Assembly (NCBI GenBank): GCA_023101885.1
Contig: JALPQD010000206.1
Coordinates: 3,692,954 to 3,756,953 of the forward strand
Origin: Typhlomys cinereus
Lineage: Eukaryota; Chordata; Mammalia; Rodentia; Platacanthomyidae
Reading direction: 5' to 3'
DNA length: 64,000 nucleotides
The position numbers were made by a program, and so were the translations under genes. The notes under the pieces are model-generated. The model searched no databases, was not told the origin of the DNA, and was given only the letters and a program-made list of their open reading frames with translations. Positions 1 to 10,000 of the stretch are shown here, piece by piece (positions within the stretch are counted from its first letter, which is position 1; every line of letters starts with the position of its first letter).

Positions 1-440
1 AGTCTCAAAAGAATAAAGTGAGAAAGATATTGAAGACAAATCCTGATATTGCCCTCAAATCTTCAAAGGCTTATGTGCTCATATGCACATATACCTGCAG
101 ATATGCATGACCTGATCCATCCACATGAAAACAAAAATATACTCTTGCACAAATTCCTATACCCACATAGAAAAAGTAAAAATATTCTTCAGTTTCACAT
201 ATGAAAATTGAATATATCACAGTGTTGTATTTCTGTTAAGAGTACTCCACCATCGGAAGAGAAATTGGGAAAAACACAAATCATGTCCCTCACATATATC
301 ACTATGCTTGGCTTCATTAGCCAAACCATGTACTGCAGACTTGATTTACCAATCACATACAAGTACATTCCCCCTTTGCAACATGAATCCCTTTGTTTTA
401 ATATATCTCCCTTATTGTTCAAATATTTTCAAACCAATCT
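1..440. other. No gene recognised
   Basis: AT-rich sequence with short open frames only. I see no conserved protein motif, RNA gene or clear repeat. The open frames reaching to about 610 simply run into the downstream tetranucleotide repeat and encode low-complexity Leu/Ile/Tyr/Ser. Confidence 0.5.
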
Positions 441-468
441 TTATTTATTTATTCATTTATTCATTTAT

Positions 469-500
<32 letters not shown>

Positions 501-534
501 TTATTTATTTATTTATTTATCTATTTATTTATTT
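441..534. repeat. TTTA/TCTA microsatellite
   Basis: Tandem tetranucleotide tract with a TTTA/TTCA start, a central run of about nine perfect TCTA units, and TTTA units at the far side. The interrupted edges and pure core are typical of a variable microsatellite. Confidence 0.95.
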
Positions 535-919
535 CCTAGCAGTATTTAGGATTGATTTAGGGAGTGGTAGGGTAGGCAAGTATCCTATCTCAGTCATTTT
601 TCTGTATCTATAACTCCCACTTCGAATCCACATATTCCTGCCATTTGATCATATGATCTCCCCCAAATTTTCTCTAACATTGATGTAAACACATAATTTA
701 TTATCCTCTCATCCATATGTAAGTCTCTAGTGTTCAAATTTTCTTCAAGTCAATAAGCATGCAGACAGACCCCTAAGCCAGTAAGGCAGCAAAAATGAAA
801 TGCAAATGATTTCTATAGAGTATAGTCCTTATATAATCCACTTTATCACAACATATAAACTTAAAACACATTTCTAATGAAGACCTGAATAGTTCAAACC
901 TAAAGATTATTAAGAGCAT
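535..919. other. No gene recognised
   Basis: Unique-looking AT-rich DNA. No coding or RNA motif was recognised. Confidence 0.5.
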
Positions 920-1020
920 TGGGTGTGTTGCCTTGTTCACATCTATAATCCCAACATTAAGGCAAAATGATTTCAAATTTGAGGTCAGCCTGGGTAGCAG
1001 AGACAGTTTATATCAATTAA
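920..1020 (+). mobile_element. Degenerate B1-type SINE
   Basis: Contains the 7SL-derived hallmarks of rodent B1 in order: a diverged 'cta TAATCCCAaCAtT' A-box side, then 'TTTGAGGTCAGCCTGGgtagCAgAGacAGTTT'-like sequence about 50 bp on. It is strongly diverged and lacks an obvious A tail. Being 7SL-related it supports a rodent origin. B1 spread using L1 enzymes. Confidence 0.7.
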
Positions 1021-2446
1021 AAATTTTCGAGAGACTGCATTGAAAGAGACATAAATTCTTCTGGTGGTGAATTCATAGCCCTTCCAGGACCTCTTTAGAA
1101 TCATAGTAGGGAATGGCTTTGGCTTGGCCCGATGTTTAATGCAAGAAATAAGCAGTGGAAAAGAAGCCACAGTGAGTATTGGGAGCAAGGTGAGAAGAAA
1201 AGCAAAGTATTCCTTATGTCAGTTCCTATAAAAAAGAACTGGTTGAGATTGTAGTGATATGATAGGTTAGGTACCTTCAAAGATCATCCAGTGATTTTTG
1301 TCTCCTATCTTCAAGTAATAGTAGATTCCAATCTTTATGAATGTCTTTTGAACCTAATGATATTTATTTCCATTCTCTACTACATTTCAATGCCGCTTTC
1401 AGGAATATATAGAATTTATAGAATTTTATAGAATACAGAATAATGTATTTTCATGCCTTAGTGCCAAATACCATTCCCATTCTTTTCCCCTGACAACCCT
1501 TCACCTCCCCTGCCAGACTCCCTCCTATTGTCTTTGTTGACATATGCCTGCATGGAATCATCCTTAGTTACTCTTATTTTTATGACCCTGGATGTTTAAT
1601 TAAATCCAGAGATACTTTTAGGACTTGTCTGGCTAGTCAGTTTTCTCTGGGTATTCCAAGGTTCTACCTTTCAGGGCTAGAATTACAGGCAGTCTGCCAC
1701 ACACTTGACCTTTTTGTAGGGGATCTGGGGATCCATTCTATCTCAGGTACCTTTGCTTGTGAGGCAAACTTTGAACCCTCTCCCCAACCCAGCATACCCA
1801 GTTTATGCTGTGCTGGTGCTCAAATCCAGAGCATCTTTAAGAGTTCTTTAACCTGAGCTATGTCACCACCCCTTTGAAGATCTTTTCCAACACTGACAGG
1901 TTAGAATTTTTGGCATTCCTCTTGCCAACACTGTCTTGATTGTCCAGATGGTTGTGATGAAAGTCATTTGCCATGCTTTCCTAATGTACAATTTCACCTC
2001 TGAAAGACACCAAGGTGTCATCTGCTGAACTGAATCCTTCCAACATCTGTGTGAATTAGTTTGTAATCAAATGTCCTTCTAAGCAACCATTAGAATGGCT
2101 ACAGTCCTGACCTACACTGTGTATTCAAGTATCTGTGAGACTCCATATTTAGGCAGATCACTCAAGCCTCCAGAGAATTCTGTAAATATAAGGAGCTGTC
2201 TACAGTACGAATATATACAAATTGACAGGAAAAAGAAAAGAATTAGATAGAACCTGGAATGTCAGTCAAGTATTGAGGAAAATATATCTTTAGCACATAA
2301 AATCCATACAGTATGAAAGTGCCAAAGAATAAAAATATTTTTGTTCTTTGTATCTCTTCATATATGAATGTATTGAATTTATATTTTCATATGTTTGTCC
2401 CCAATTCCATCCACACTCTTCTTCCCACTATAACTCTTCTCTCTTG
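1021..2446. other. No gene; possible old repeat debris
   Basis: No gene is recognised. Around 1690-1870 the text 'gaggcaaactttgaaccctctc' and the nearby layout resemble the head of the tRNA-type SINEs found elsewhere in the window, in antisense, but too diverged to delimit. The rest has no recognised feature. Confidence 0.4.
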
Positions 2447-2463
2447 CCAGACTCCCTCCTTAT

Positions 2464-3320
2464 ATATATATATATTTTTTTATTTCTTCCACTCACATAA
2501 AGTTGATAAGTACCCCATTCCCCTCCCTCCCTCCACCCCTCTCTGGATCCCCTTACTCCCGGTGTTGCCCCTTCCCTTTCCCCCTTCTTCCCCTTCTTCC
2601 AGTGCCCCCTCCCTCCCATTCCTGGAGCATCCTTTAGTGTGCATGTAAAACTTCCCTCTGGGTCTTCCTCTCTGATGAGGTATAAGGACTCAGAAGCTTT
2701 GCCTAGAGCTCTTATTTTGTGTTCCCCTTTAGTATAGGAACACTATTGTGGCTGTTAATCCCTCGCCTATAAGGATCATAGTGCCTATGACCCATGATAC
2801 ATTTTGGGGATTCAATGATATGATGTTGGTCATTGCACAAGTCATGCAAAATCCTATTATGATTACTTCGGCCCTAACTTGTATGTAGTATCTTGCCAAT
2901 AGTTGCTCCTCCCCATCTTTAGCCTCTTACAATCTCACTGCCCCCTCTTCTGCAAATTTCCCTGAGCTTTAGGATGGGGAGAGATTAGGCTGACCTGGTT
3001 CTGGGTGGTTGATGTAGAGTCTCTGATTTTCTGAATTATGGTTTGTTGATTTTTTTTTCCAGTTTTGCTGCTCCTGCACTGCCCTTGGCTCCATCCTGAT
3101 GGGTACTGGATGTCACTTCTGTCTCCTAATCTTATTCCATCTACCTTTGTTTTTTTTTTTTTTCAATGGAAAAACTTTTATTGAGACCCCACCAACCGCA
3201 CAATGTGCTGGTGACATTAAGCGCCTTCCTCCTTGGCAATCCGGTCTTTCTTAAGTGGTCCCATGAATGCAAAAATATGGAACGCTTCACGAATTTGCGT
3301 GTCATCCTTGCACAGGGGCC

Positions 3321-3371
<51 letters not shown>

Positions 3372-3433
3372 GAGCACTCCATCTACCTTTGAATCTACTC
3401 TTATAATGACTCTATTTTAACAGCCTTTTATCT
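2464..3433 (-). mobile_element. 5'-truncated L1 tail with 5' inversion (twin priming)
   Basis: 2480-3115 is antisense L1 3'UTR, matching the 3'UTRs near 37.2 and 43.8 kb. From 3116 the orientation flips: 3116-3149 plus 3392-3433 reads as the sense strand of the segment normally lying just upstream (compare the reverse complement of about 37800-37882). Such an inverted 5' end is the known product of twin priming during L1 reverse transcription. A diverged TSD of about 16 bp (CAGACTCC...TATA) lies at 2449-2465 and about 3436-3451. A later U6 retrocopy (3150-3377) splits the inverted part. It has no coding capacity. Confidence 0.8.
3150..3377 (-). pseudogene. U6 snRNA/mRNA chimeric retropseudogene
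   Basis: Read on the minus strand, 3377-3271 is a full-length 107-nt U6 spliceosomal RNA starting GTGCTCGCTTCGG and ending ATATTTTT. Fused directly to it (3270-3167) is the 3' end of an mRNA: a reading frame ending ...KKDRIAKEEGA then stop, a short 3'UTR, AATAAA (3177-3182) and a poly(A) run (3150-3163). A perfect 14-bp TSD, TCCATCTACCTTTG, flanks it at 3136-3149 and 3378-3391. U6-mRNA chimeras are a known by-product of L1 reverse transcriptase. The partner mRNA was not identified. No U6 promoter elements are carried along, so it is presumed inactive. Confidence 0.95.
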
Positions 3434-3451
3434 CAGACTCCTCCCTATAGT

Positions 3452-4945
3452 CAAATCTTTTCACATTTGTGACCCACTAGGTTTCATCTGGTTTGCCCTT
3501 AGTGACTTGTGTTTGAGTACTTGGGGGAGTATGGCTCTGTCCTTCTCAAATCATAGTGTTCTTTAAAAAATGCCACACTGTTCCTTAGATAATCATTTGA
3601 TAACTTCCTAGGAAGCTCTTGTCTTTGAATTTTTTTCTTGTTGAGTTAATAAATGTTTTCTGGGGTTAAGACTCAGGGCTTCCTCTTCTGCCTAAGAGCT
3701 AGGTATTAATGCTTTCTGGTTCACCATTGTCTAAATCCTCAGAATTTGTGCTTTGTGTGTCTATTATGTATCGCTGCTGCTCCACCTTCTTTCAGACATG
3801 ACCAACACACTGTGAGATTGACTCAGCAGGGTTTTGTAACTAGCTTCCTATACCCAAATGTCTGGTTTCTCTGTATTTGTGAATATCTAAGACAATCCCT
3901 CTGTCATACACTGTATGTGTGATGAACATCTTACTCTGAGAGCACTGACCTGTGTGTTACTTAGGTTTCTTGGGCCTTTGGTCACTAGGGCATGGGATTG
4001 GTATCCTACTTCATAGTTTATTATTGGATTATTTCTCTGTCTCTCTGTCTCTGTCTCTCTGTTTCTTTCTCACCATGTGGTTGTGTGTGTGTGAAATGTG
4101 TTGGAACCTAGAGAAAACTGCATGCTTATGCTATCTATATATTCTGACATAATATTAGATGAACCCCAAGATACATATTTTTTTGTTTTCATTTTTGTTT
4201 GAGAAAAGTTTTCCCTTTGTGAGCCAGACTGTGGAGGATTAGAGTCAGTTCCTCCAGATTAATAAGGTGTGTTCCTTCAGGTTAGTTTCAGCAGTGGGGG
4301 ATGACTTCCCAATATGGCTGTCATAAAACTGCCTAAGGATCGGTAGGTAAAACCAGTGAAGAGTGACTCCAAATAGGTGTGCACATCACATGCATGTCCA
4401 TGAATAAAGAGAAGCTACCACACAAAAGAGACTTTAACAGTGGGAATGTATTTAAAACTGAGGGTATGATAGCCAAAGGAACCATAGTTTAGTGCTAAGG
4501 TAGGAGAGCACTGAAATAGATGTGCTAACTGAAAGTTAGAGAAAAAAGGGAAAAATACCATGACAAACATGGCAGGCAAACATGTAGGAAAATTCTCTTT
4601 ATCCCGAATGGAGAAACTGAGTCCTCTTGGATGAAGAAAGTGAGGAGAATTTTACTGAACATATGTACACAATCTAACTTTTTTAAAGCTCCATGAAGTC
4701 TAGTGTTTTCTAAATTGCAACTTACTTTATAGTGTAACAAATGTTGGGAAGGGATGGATAAAATAGTAGTTCATAAGCAGGTTTGCATTTCCAACTCTCT
4801 ACAACCAAGGTCACCAAGGTTTCTAAACATAATTTCCCTCTTATCTCAAAGCAGTTGTAAGTTGTCTAGACTGTTAGGTTCCTTGCTGAGAGCTCTCATA
4901 CAGACAATCATAAGGTGAGGCAGGTTGAGTCCCCTCACCTCTTCT
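3452..4945. other. No gene recognised
   Basis: Diverged, probably old repeat-derived DNA. There is a short TCTG/TCTC-rich tract at about 4036-4072. Open frames are short and have no recognisable motif. Confidence 0.45.
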
Positions 4946-5231
4946 TTTTTAAAAATATTTATTTATTTTTTCCACTCATACAAACTTGATAGGCACCCCA
5001 TTTCCCTCCTTCCCTCCACCCCTCCCTGGATCCCCTTGCTCCCTCCCCTCGCCTTTCCCCTTCTTTCCCCCTCTCCCTTTCTTCCATTGTTCCCCCCCCA
5101 TGCCTAGAGCATCTTTTAGTGTGCATGTCAAACTTCCCTCAGGGTCCTCTTCTCTGATGAGGTATAAGGACTCAGTAGCATTGCCTAGAGTACTTTTTTG
5201 TGTTCCCCTTTAGTATAGGAACACTATTGCC
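4946..5231 (-). mobile_element. 5'-truncated L1 3' end
   Basis: Antisense L1 3'UTR of the type ending 'CACTCATACAAA-CTTGATAG' next to a poly(T), followed by the T/C-rich tract and the 'GGAACACTATTG' block that is also present near 2.7, 37.4 and 44.0 kb. Only the last ~290 bp of the element is present. No convincing TSD was found. Confidence 0.8.
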
Positions 5232-5648
5232 TTCACCTTTTTTGATTAGCAACACTTTTAACATTTCTATTCCAGTATTGTGGGAAATGTTGAGAAAAGA
5301 AGTACCCTGGGAGATATCAAATCATATAGTCTCAGATGTCACTAAGAAGATGCCAGGGAGTTGCTATGGAAGTATGGGAGTGGGCATGGAAGGTTGGTTA
5401 TAGATTCTGGAGCTGTGTTCTCTCTAGGGAATCTTTTCTACCTAGGGGGGTGGAACCTTTGTTAAATGCAGCTGTTGCTAACACTAGTCTCTCTCTTTGT
5501 CTCTTCCGTACCATTTCCAGAAAACACTAAAACTGAAATCCCAGCAATTGAGGAGAATGACTCAGGAGAAAATATGCCAAGATTGAGATAGACCTGGATT
5601 GCTGACTGAGTTCATGGCCAATCTGGGAATTTAGAAAGATACTGTGTT
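5232..5648. other. No gene recognised
   Basis: Unique-looking sequence between two L1 insertions. It contains the left TSD of the next L1 at 5649-5664. Confidence 0.5.
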
Positions 5649-5664
5649 AAAAAATCTCTGAAAA

Positions 5665-5955
5665 GACCCGGCTCCGACTCCCACCATCCAGCTGGAGTCG
5701 CGCGCGGGGCTGAGGGACGAGGAGGACCTCCCCCTGCGCCCGGGCCCCGGCCCAGCTGCCCTTGGGTTAAATAGCTCCAGGCCAACGCCCCCATCCTCCC
5801 TTTACCCCACTCCGCTCCACCGGTTGGGACGCGCACGCGCCAGCTGGGCCTCACCCCGCGCCCCAGGTAAGTCTCCGCCCACGCCTGCCCACCAGGACCC
5901 CAGGCCAAATAATTCAGTTTAGTGAAAGTGAAAGATCTTAAGAGTTAAAACGACA
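5665..5955 (+). promoter_or_regulatory. L1 5'UTR/internal promoter, GC-rich type
   Basis: About 290 bp of CpG-rich DNA lie between the TSD and ORF1. In L1 elements this region is the internal RNA polymerase II promoter. It does not resemble the ~1-kb 5'UTR of the minus-strand L1s at 20575-27577 and 50602-57684, although the coding regions are clearly related. Promoter activity is inferred from position and family knowledge only. Confidence 0.65.
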
Positions 5956-7052
5956 ATGCCAAAGTCAAAGTGCAAATCCATGAGAAGCAACACTCAAGTA
6001 AAAAAATTTCCCACCGAAGGAATTAATCCCATAATGTTAGACTCCAACCAGAACAAACCCGCGGAAAAAGGCCAAGAAAGCCTCACCCAGGATAACGACT
6101 TTCAAAATATGATCATTACCATGTTCAATACTATGAAAGAGGAAATCCGGGAGGAATTACATAATCAAATCAATCGCTTTGAAGAGGAACACAACAGACA
6201 TTTGGAGGAGTTGAGAAAAACAATGCAAGAAACAAAAACTGGCATAGAGCAGTTAAAACAAACTCAAGCAGAGTTTAAAACTGAACTAAAAGACAAGTTA
6301 TCTTCAACCCAGAACGCCACAGAGAGTCTTATCAACAGAACTAACGAAGCAGAAAACAGAATTTCAGACCTTGAAGATAAAAGGGGGAGTACTAACCAGC
6401 TCAATGGAAGAGGTTGTTAAAGCCAAAAAGATACTTGAGAGAAATAACCAAGAGATATGGGACACCCTGAAGAAGCCTAACATGCGTATTCATGGAATAC
6501 CAGAGCAAGAATCTCAAAATACCACCCCTGAGGAAATTTTTCAAACGATCATCAAGGAAAACTTTCCTAATCTAAAAAAAAGAGAGGCCCATCCATCTAC
6601 AAGAGGCATTCCACACCTGAAACAGATACGACCAAAATAGAAGCATGCCACGGCAAATAATAGTTAAAACACTCCACATTCAAGATAAAGAACTGGTGCT
6701 GAGAGCGTCAAGGGAGAAAAAACAAATCACTTTTAAAGGTAAACCTATTAAAATAACAAATGACTTCTCAGTCGAAACAGTAAAAGCAAGAAGAGCTTGG
6801 AGAGACATACTTCAAATGTTGAATGAGCAAAAATGTCAACCCAGGCTGATTTACCCTGCAAAACTATCAGTCATCATCGAGAGAGAAAGAAAAATTTTCC
6901 AGCACAAAGACAACTTGAAGGGATATATGTCCACCAAACCAGGCCTTCAAAAAATGCTAGAAATGATACTCAAGCGTGAAGAAAAACCAGGCATATCCAG
7001 GAGAACAGAAGGCAAATATAACACCATTAAAAGTGAAGCAATATACTTATAA
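5956..7052 (+). pseudogene. L1 ORF1 (RNA-binding chaperone), broken
   Basis: Encodes an L1 ORF1p homologue: an N-terminal Lys-rich stretch, a long heptad-type coiled coil (about 5956-6400), an RRM-type segment with a conserved 'MRIHGIPEQE' stretch, and a basic C-terminal domain. ORF1p normally trimerises and coats L1 RNA. Here the frame is broken near 6375 (one extra base in an A/G run) and again just before 6645, leaving three pieces (5956-6420, 6371-6640, 6645-7052). The start ATG at 5956 matches the position of ORF1 in the other L1 copies. Confidence 0.9.
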
Positions 7053-7071
7053 AAACTACTAAACATAACAA

Positions 7072-10000
7072 ATGTCTGGAATTAACAATAGTTTCTCCAT
7101 TATAACACTAAATGTTAATGGAATTAATTCACCAATCAAGAGACACAGATTACAAACTTGTATTAAAAATCACAATCCATCAATATGCTGCCTCCAGGAA
7201 ACCCATCTCACCACAAAAGATAGGCACACTCTAAAAAAAAAGGCTGGTCAACAATTCTACAAGCTAATGGAAGCAGAAAACAGGCAGGGGTAGCCATTAT
7301 GCTATCAGACAAAGTGGACTTCAAACGAAAGAAAATTATAAGAGACACGGATGGATACTACATTTTAGTCACAGGTACAATTCACCAGAAAGACTTCACA
7401 ATACTGAACATATATGCACCCAATACGGGCCCCTCCACATTCATTAAGAAAACCCTACAGGGTCTAAACCAAGAAATCAACCCCCAAACGATAATTCTTG
7501 GAGACTTCAACACCGCCCTCTCAACATGGGATAGATCAACAGGTCAAAAGCTTGACAGAGACACTTTGGAACTTAATCAAACCCTTAAAGAAATGGACCT
7601 TACAGATCTCTATCAAACTTTTCACCGACGCAACAAAGAATACACATTTTTCCAGGAAGCACACGGAACTTTCTCCAAAATAGATCACATATTGGGCCAC
7701 AAAATGAATCTACACATATACAAAAAAGTTGAAATTCGAACCTGTGCCCTATCAGACCACCACAGCCTAAAGCTGGACATCACAACACATCAAACAAGAG
7801 AAAAAACACTAACTCCTGGAAACTGAACAATATGATGCTGAATGAGAACTGGATTCAGGAAGAAATTAAAAAGGAAATTCAAGATTTCCTGAAAGTGAAT
7901 GATAACTTACCAAAATCTCTGGGACACAATGAAAGCTGTTCTAAGAGGTAAGTTCATAGCTCTTAATGACTACATCAAAAAAATGGAAACATCAGAAATA
8001 AACAACTTAACAATGCAGCTTAAAGCTTTAGAGAAACTAGAGCAATCTGATCCCAAAAGTAGTAGAAGAGAGGAGATTTGCAAAATAAGGGGAGAAATAT
8101 CTGAAATCGAGATTAAGAAAATGATAGAAAAAATCAACTAGTCGAAAAGCTGATTCTTTGAAAAAATCAATGAGATTGATACACCCCTAGCTAAATTAAC
8201 CAAAAGCAAGAGAGAGAAAACCCAAATTAACAAAATTAGAAATGAACATGGAGTTATCACTACGGATACCCAAGAAATCCAGAGAATTATAACATCATAT
8301 TTCAAAAACTTATACTCTGTGAAGTTTGACAACACAAAAGAGATGGATGAATTTCTAAGTAAAAACAACTTACCTATATTAAATCAGGAAGTTGTGAATT
8401 ATTTAAATAGTCCTATAACATATAAGGAAATTGAGGAAGTAATCTCGAATCTTTCCTCCAAAAAATGTCCTGCACCAGATGCATTCAGCACAGAGTTCTA
8501 CCAGACATTTAAGGAGTTAACAACACCAATACTCCTTAAACTGTTCCATCAAATAGCAAAGGAAGGAACACTACCAAATTCCTTCTATGAACCTAATATT
8601 GTCTTAATTCCAAAACCTAATAAAAATTCACTTAAAAAAGAAAACTATAGGCTGATCTCCCTGAAGAACACAGACGCAAAGATTCTCAACAAAGTCTTAG
8701 CAAATCGGATTCAAAAATATATTAAAAAGATCATTCCCAAGCTTCTGTTCAGATAAAGAGATTGTAACACGAGCTCAAAGGAAACCCACAGAATGGGAGA
8801 AAATCTTCACTAACCACACATCTGATAGAGCTCTACTGTCCAGAGTGCACAAAGAACTTAGAAAACTAAACACCAAGGAAACCAATGGCCCAATTAAAAA
8901 ATGGGCCCTGGAACTTAAAAGAAATTTTACCAGGGATGAAATTAAAATGTCTAACAAATATCTTAAAAAATGCTCCACTTCTTTAGCCATCAGGGAAATG
9001 CAAATCAAAACTTCCCTGAGATATCATCTCACCCCGGTCAGGATGGCAAAAATCCACAATACAAACAACAACAAGTGCTGGAAAGGATGTGGAGAGAGGG
9101 GAACTCTGCTACATTGCTGGTGGGAATGCAGGCTCATACTGCCACTCTGGCGAGCTGTATGGAGATTCTTAAAGTAATTAAAGATTGAAATGCCATATGA
9201 CCCTGCTATTCCACTTTTGGGAATAACCCCCCATGCAGCAGAGGTTCACCTCGATAGCACAAGCACAACTATATTTATAGCAGCACTGTTCACAATAGCA
9301 AAGTCATGGAATCAACACAAATGTCCAACAGATGATGAGTGGGTAAGGAAACTGTGGTATATCTATACAATGGAGTACTACTCAGCCATCAAAAATGATG
9401 AATTACTTGAATTTGCTGGGAAATGGATGTCATTAGAAGCAATTATATTAAGTGAAGTATCCTAAACCCAGAAAGTTAAGCGCCATATGTACTCCCTAAT
9501 AGGTGGCTCCTAGTACCAAACTCACCCAGCCCACATCGAGAAACTCAAAGGTAAACCTATGTAATACAGTAATTGCAAGGATTATGAACAGGAGGGATGG
9601 GGTTGGAGTGCCATACCAGACACAAGGAGAGAGGGGACCATGTTACAGCAGAGAAAATAGGCCTCCAAGGAATGCAAGTAATAATGTGACACCTGGTTAA
9701 GTTCACAGACGTTCGTTCCTGATCATGTACAACTGAGGGGGGTATGATCTCACCAGAAGGGGAGGGCATATAGTCTGGCAGATGAGAGGTGATCATTCTG
9801 CAAATGGGTGACTGACCCCTCCCTCACTGAAGTTTCCTTCTTTTATTACATCTACCCTTGAATGTGCTGTTATAACAAGACTCCAGTTTAACAGCTTTTT
9901 GTCTCTGACCAGGGAGTGACATACAGTGCCCATCAGGATGGAGTGAAGGGCATTGCAGGAGCAGCAAAACTGCAAAAGATAATCAACAAACCACAATCCA

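Noticed and set aside
3271..3377. Functional U6 gene
   Set aside because: It is joined to an mRNA tail, has poly(A) and a TSD, and lacks recognisable upstream U6 promoter elements, so it is a retropseudogene.
5612..5908. 98-codon minus-strand frame in GC-rich DNA
   Set aside because: Antisense to the plus-strand L1 5'UTR, composition-driven.
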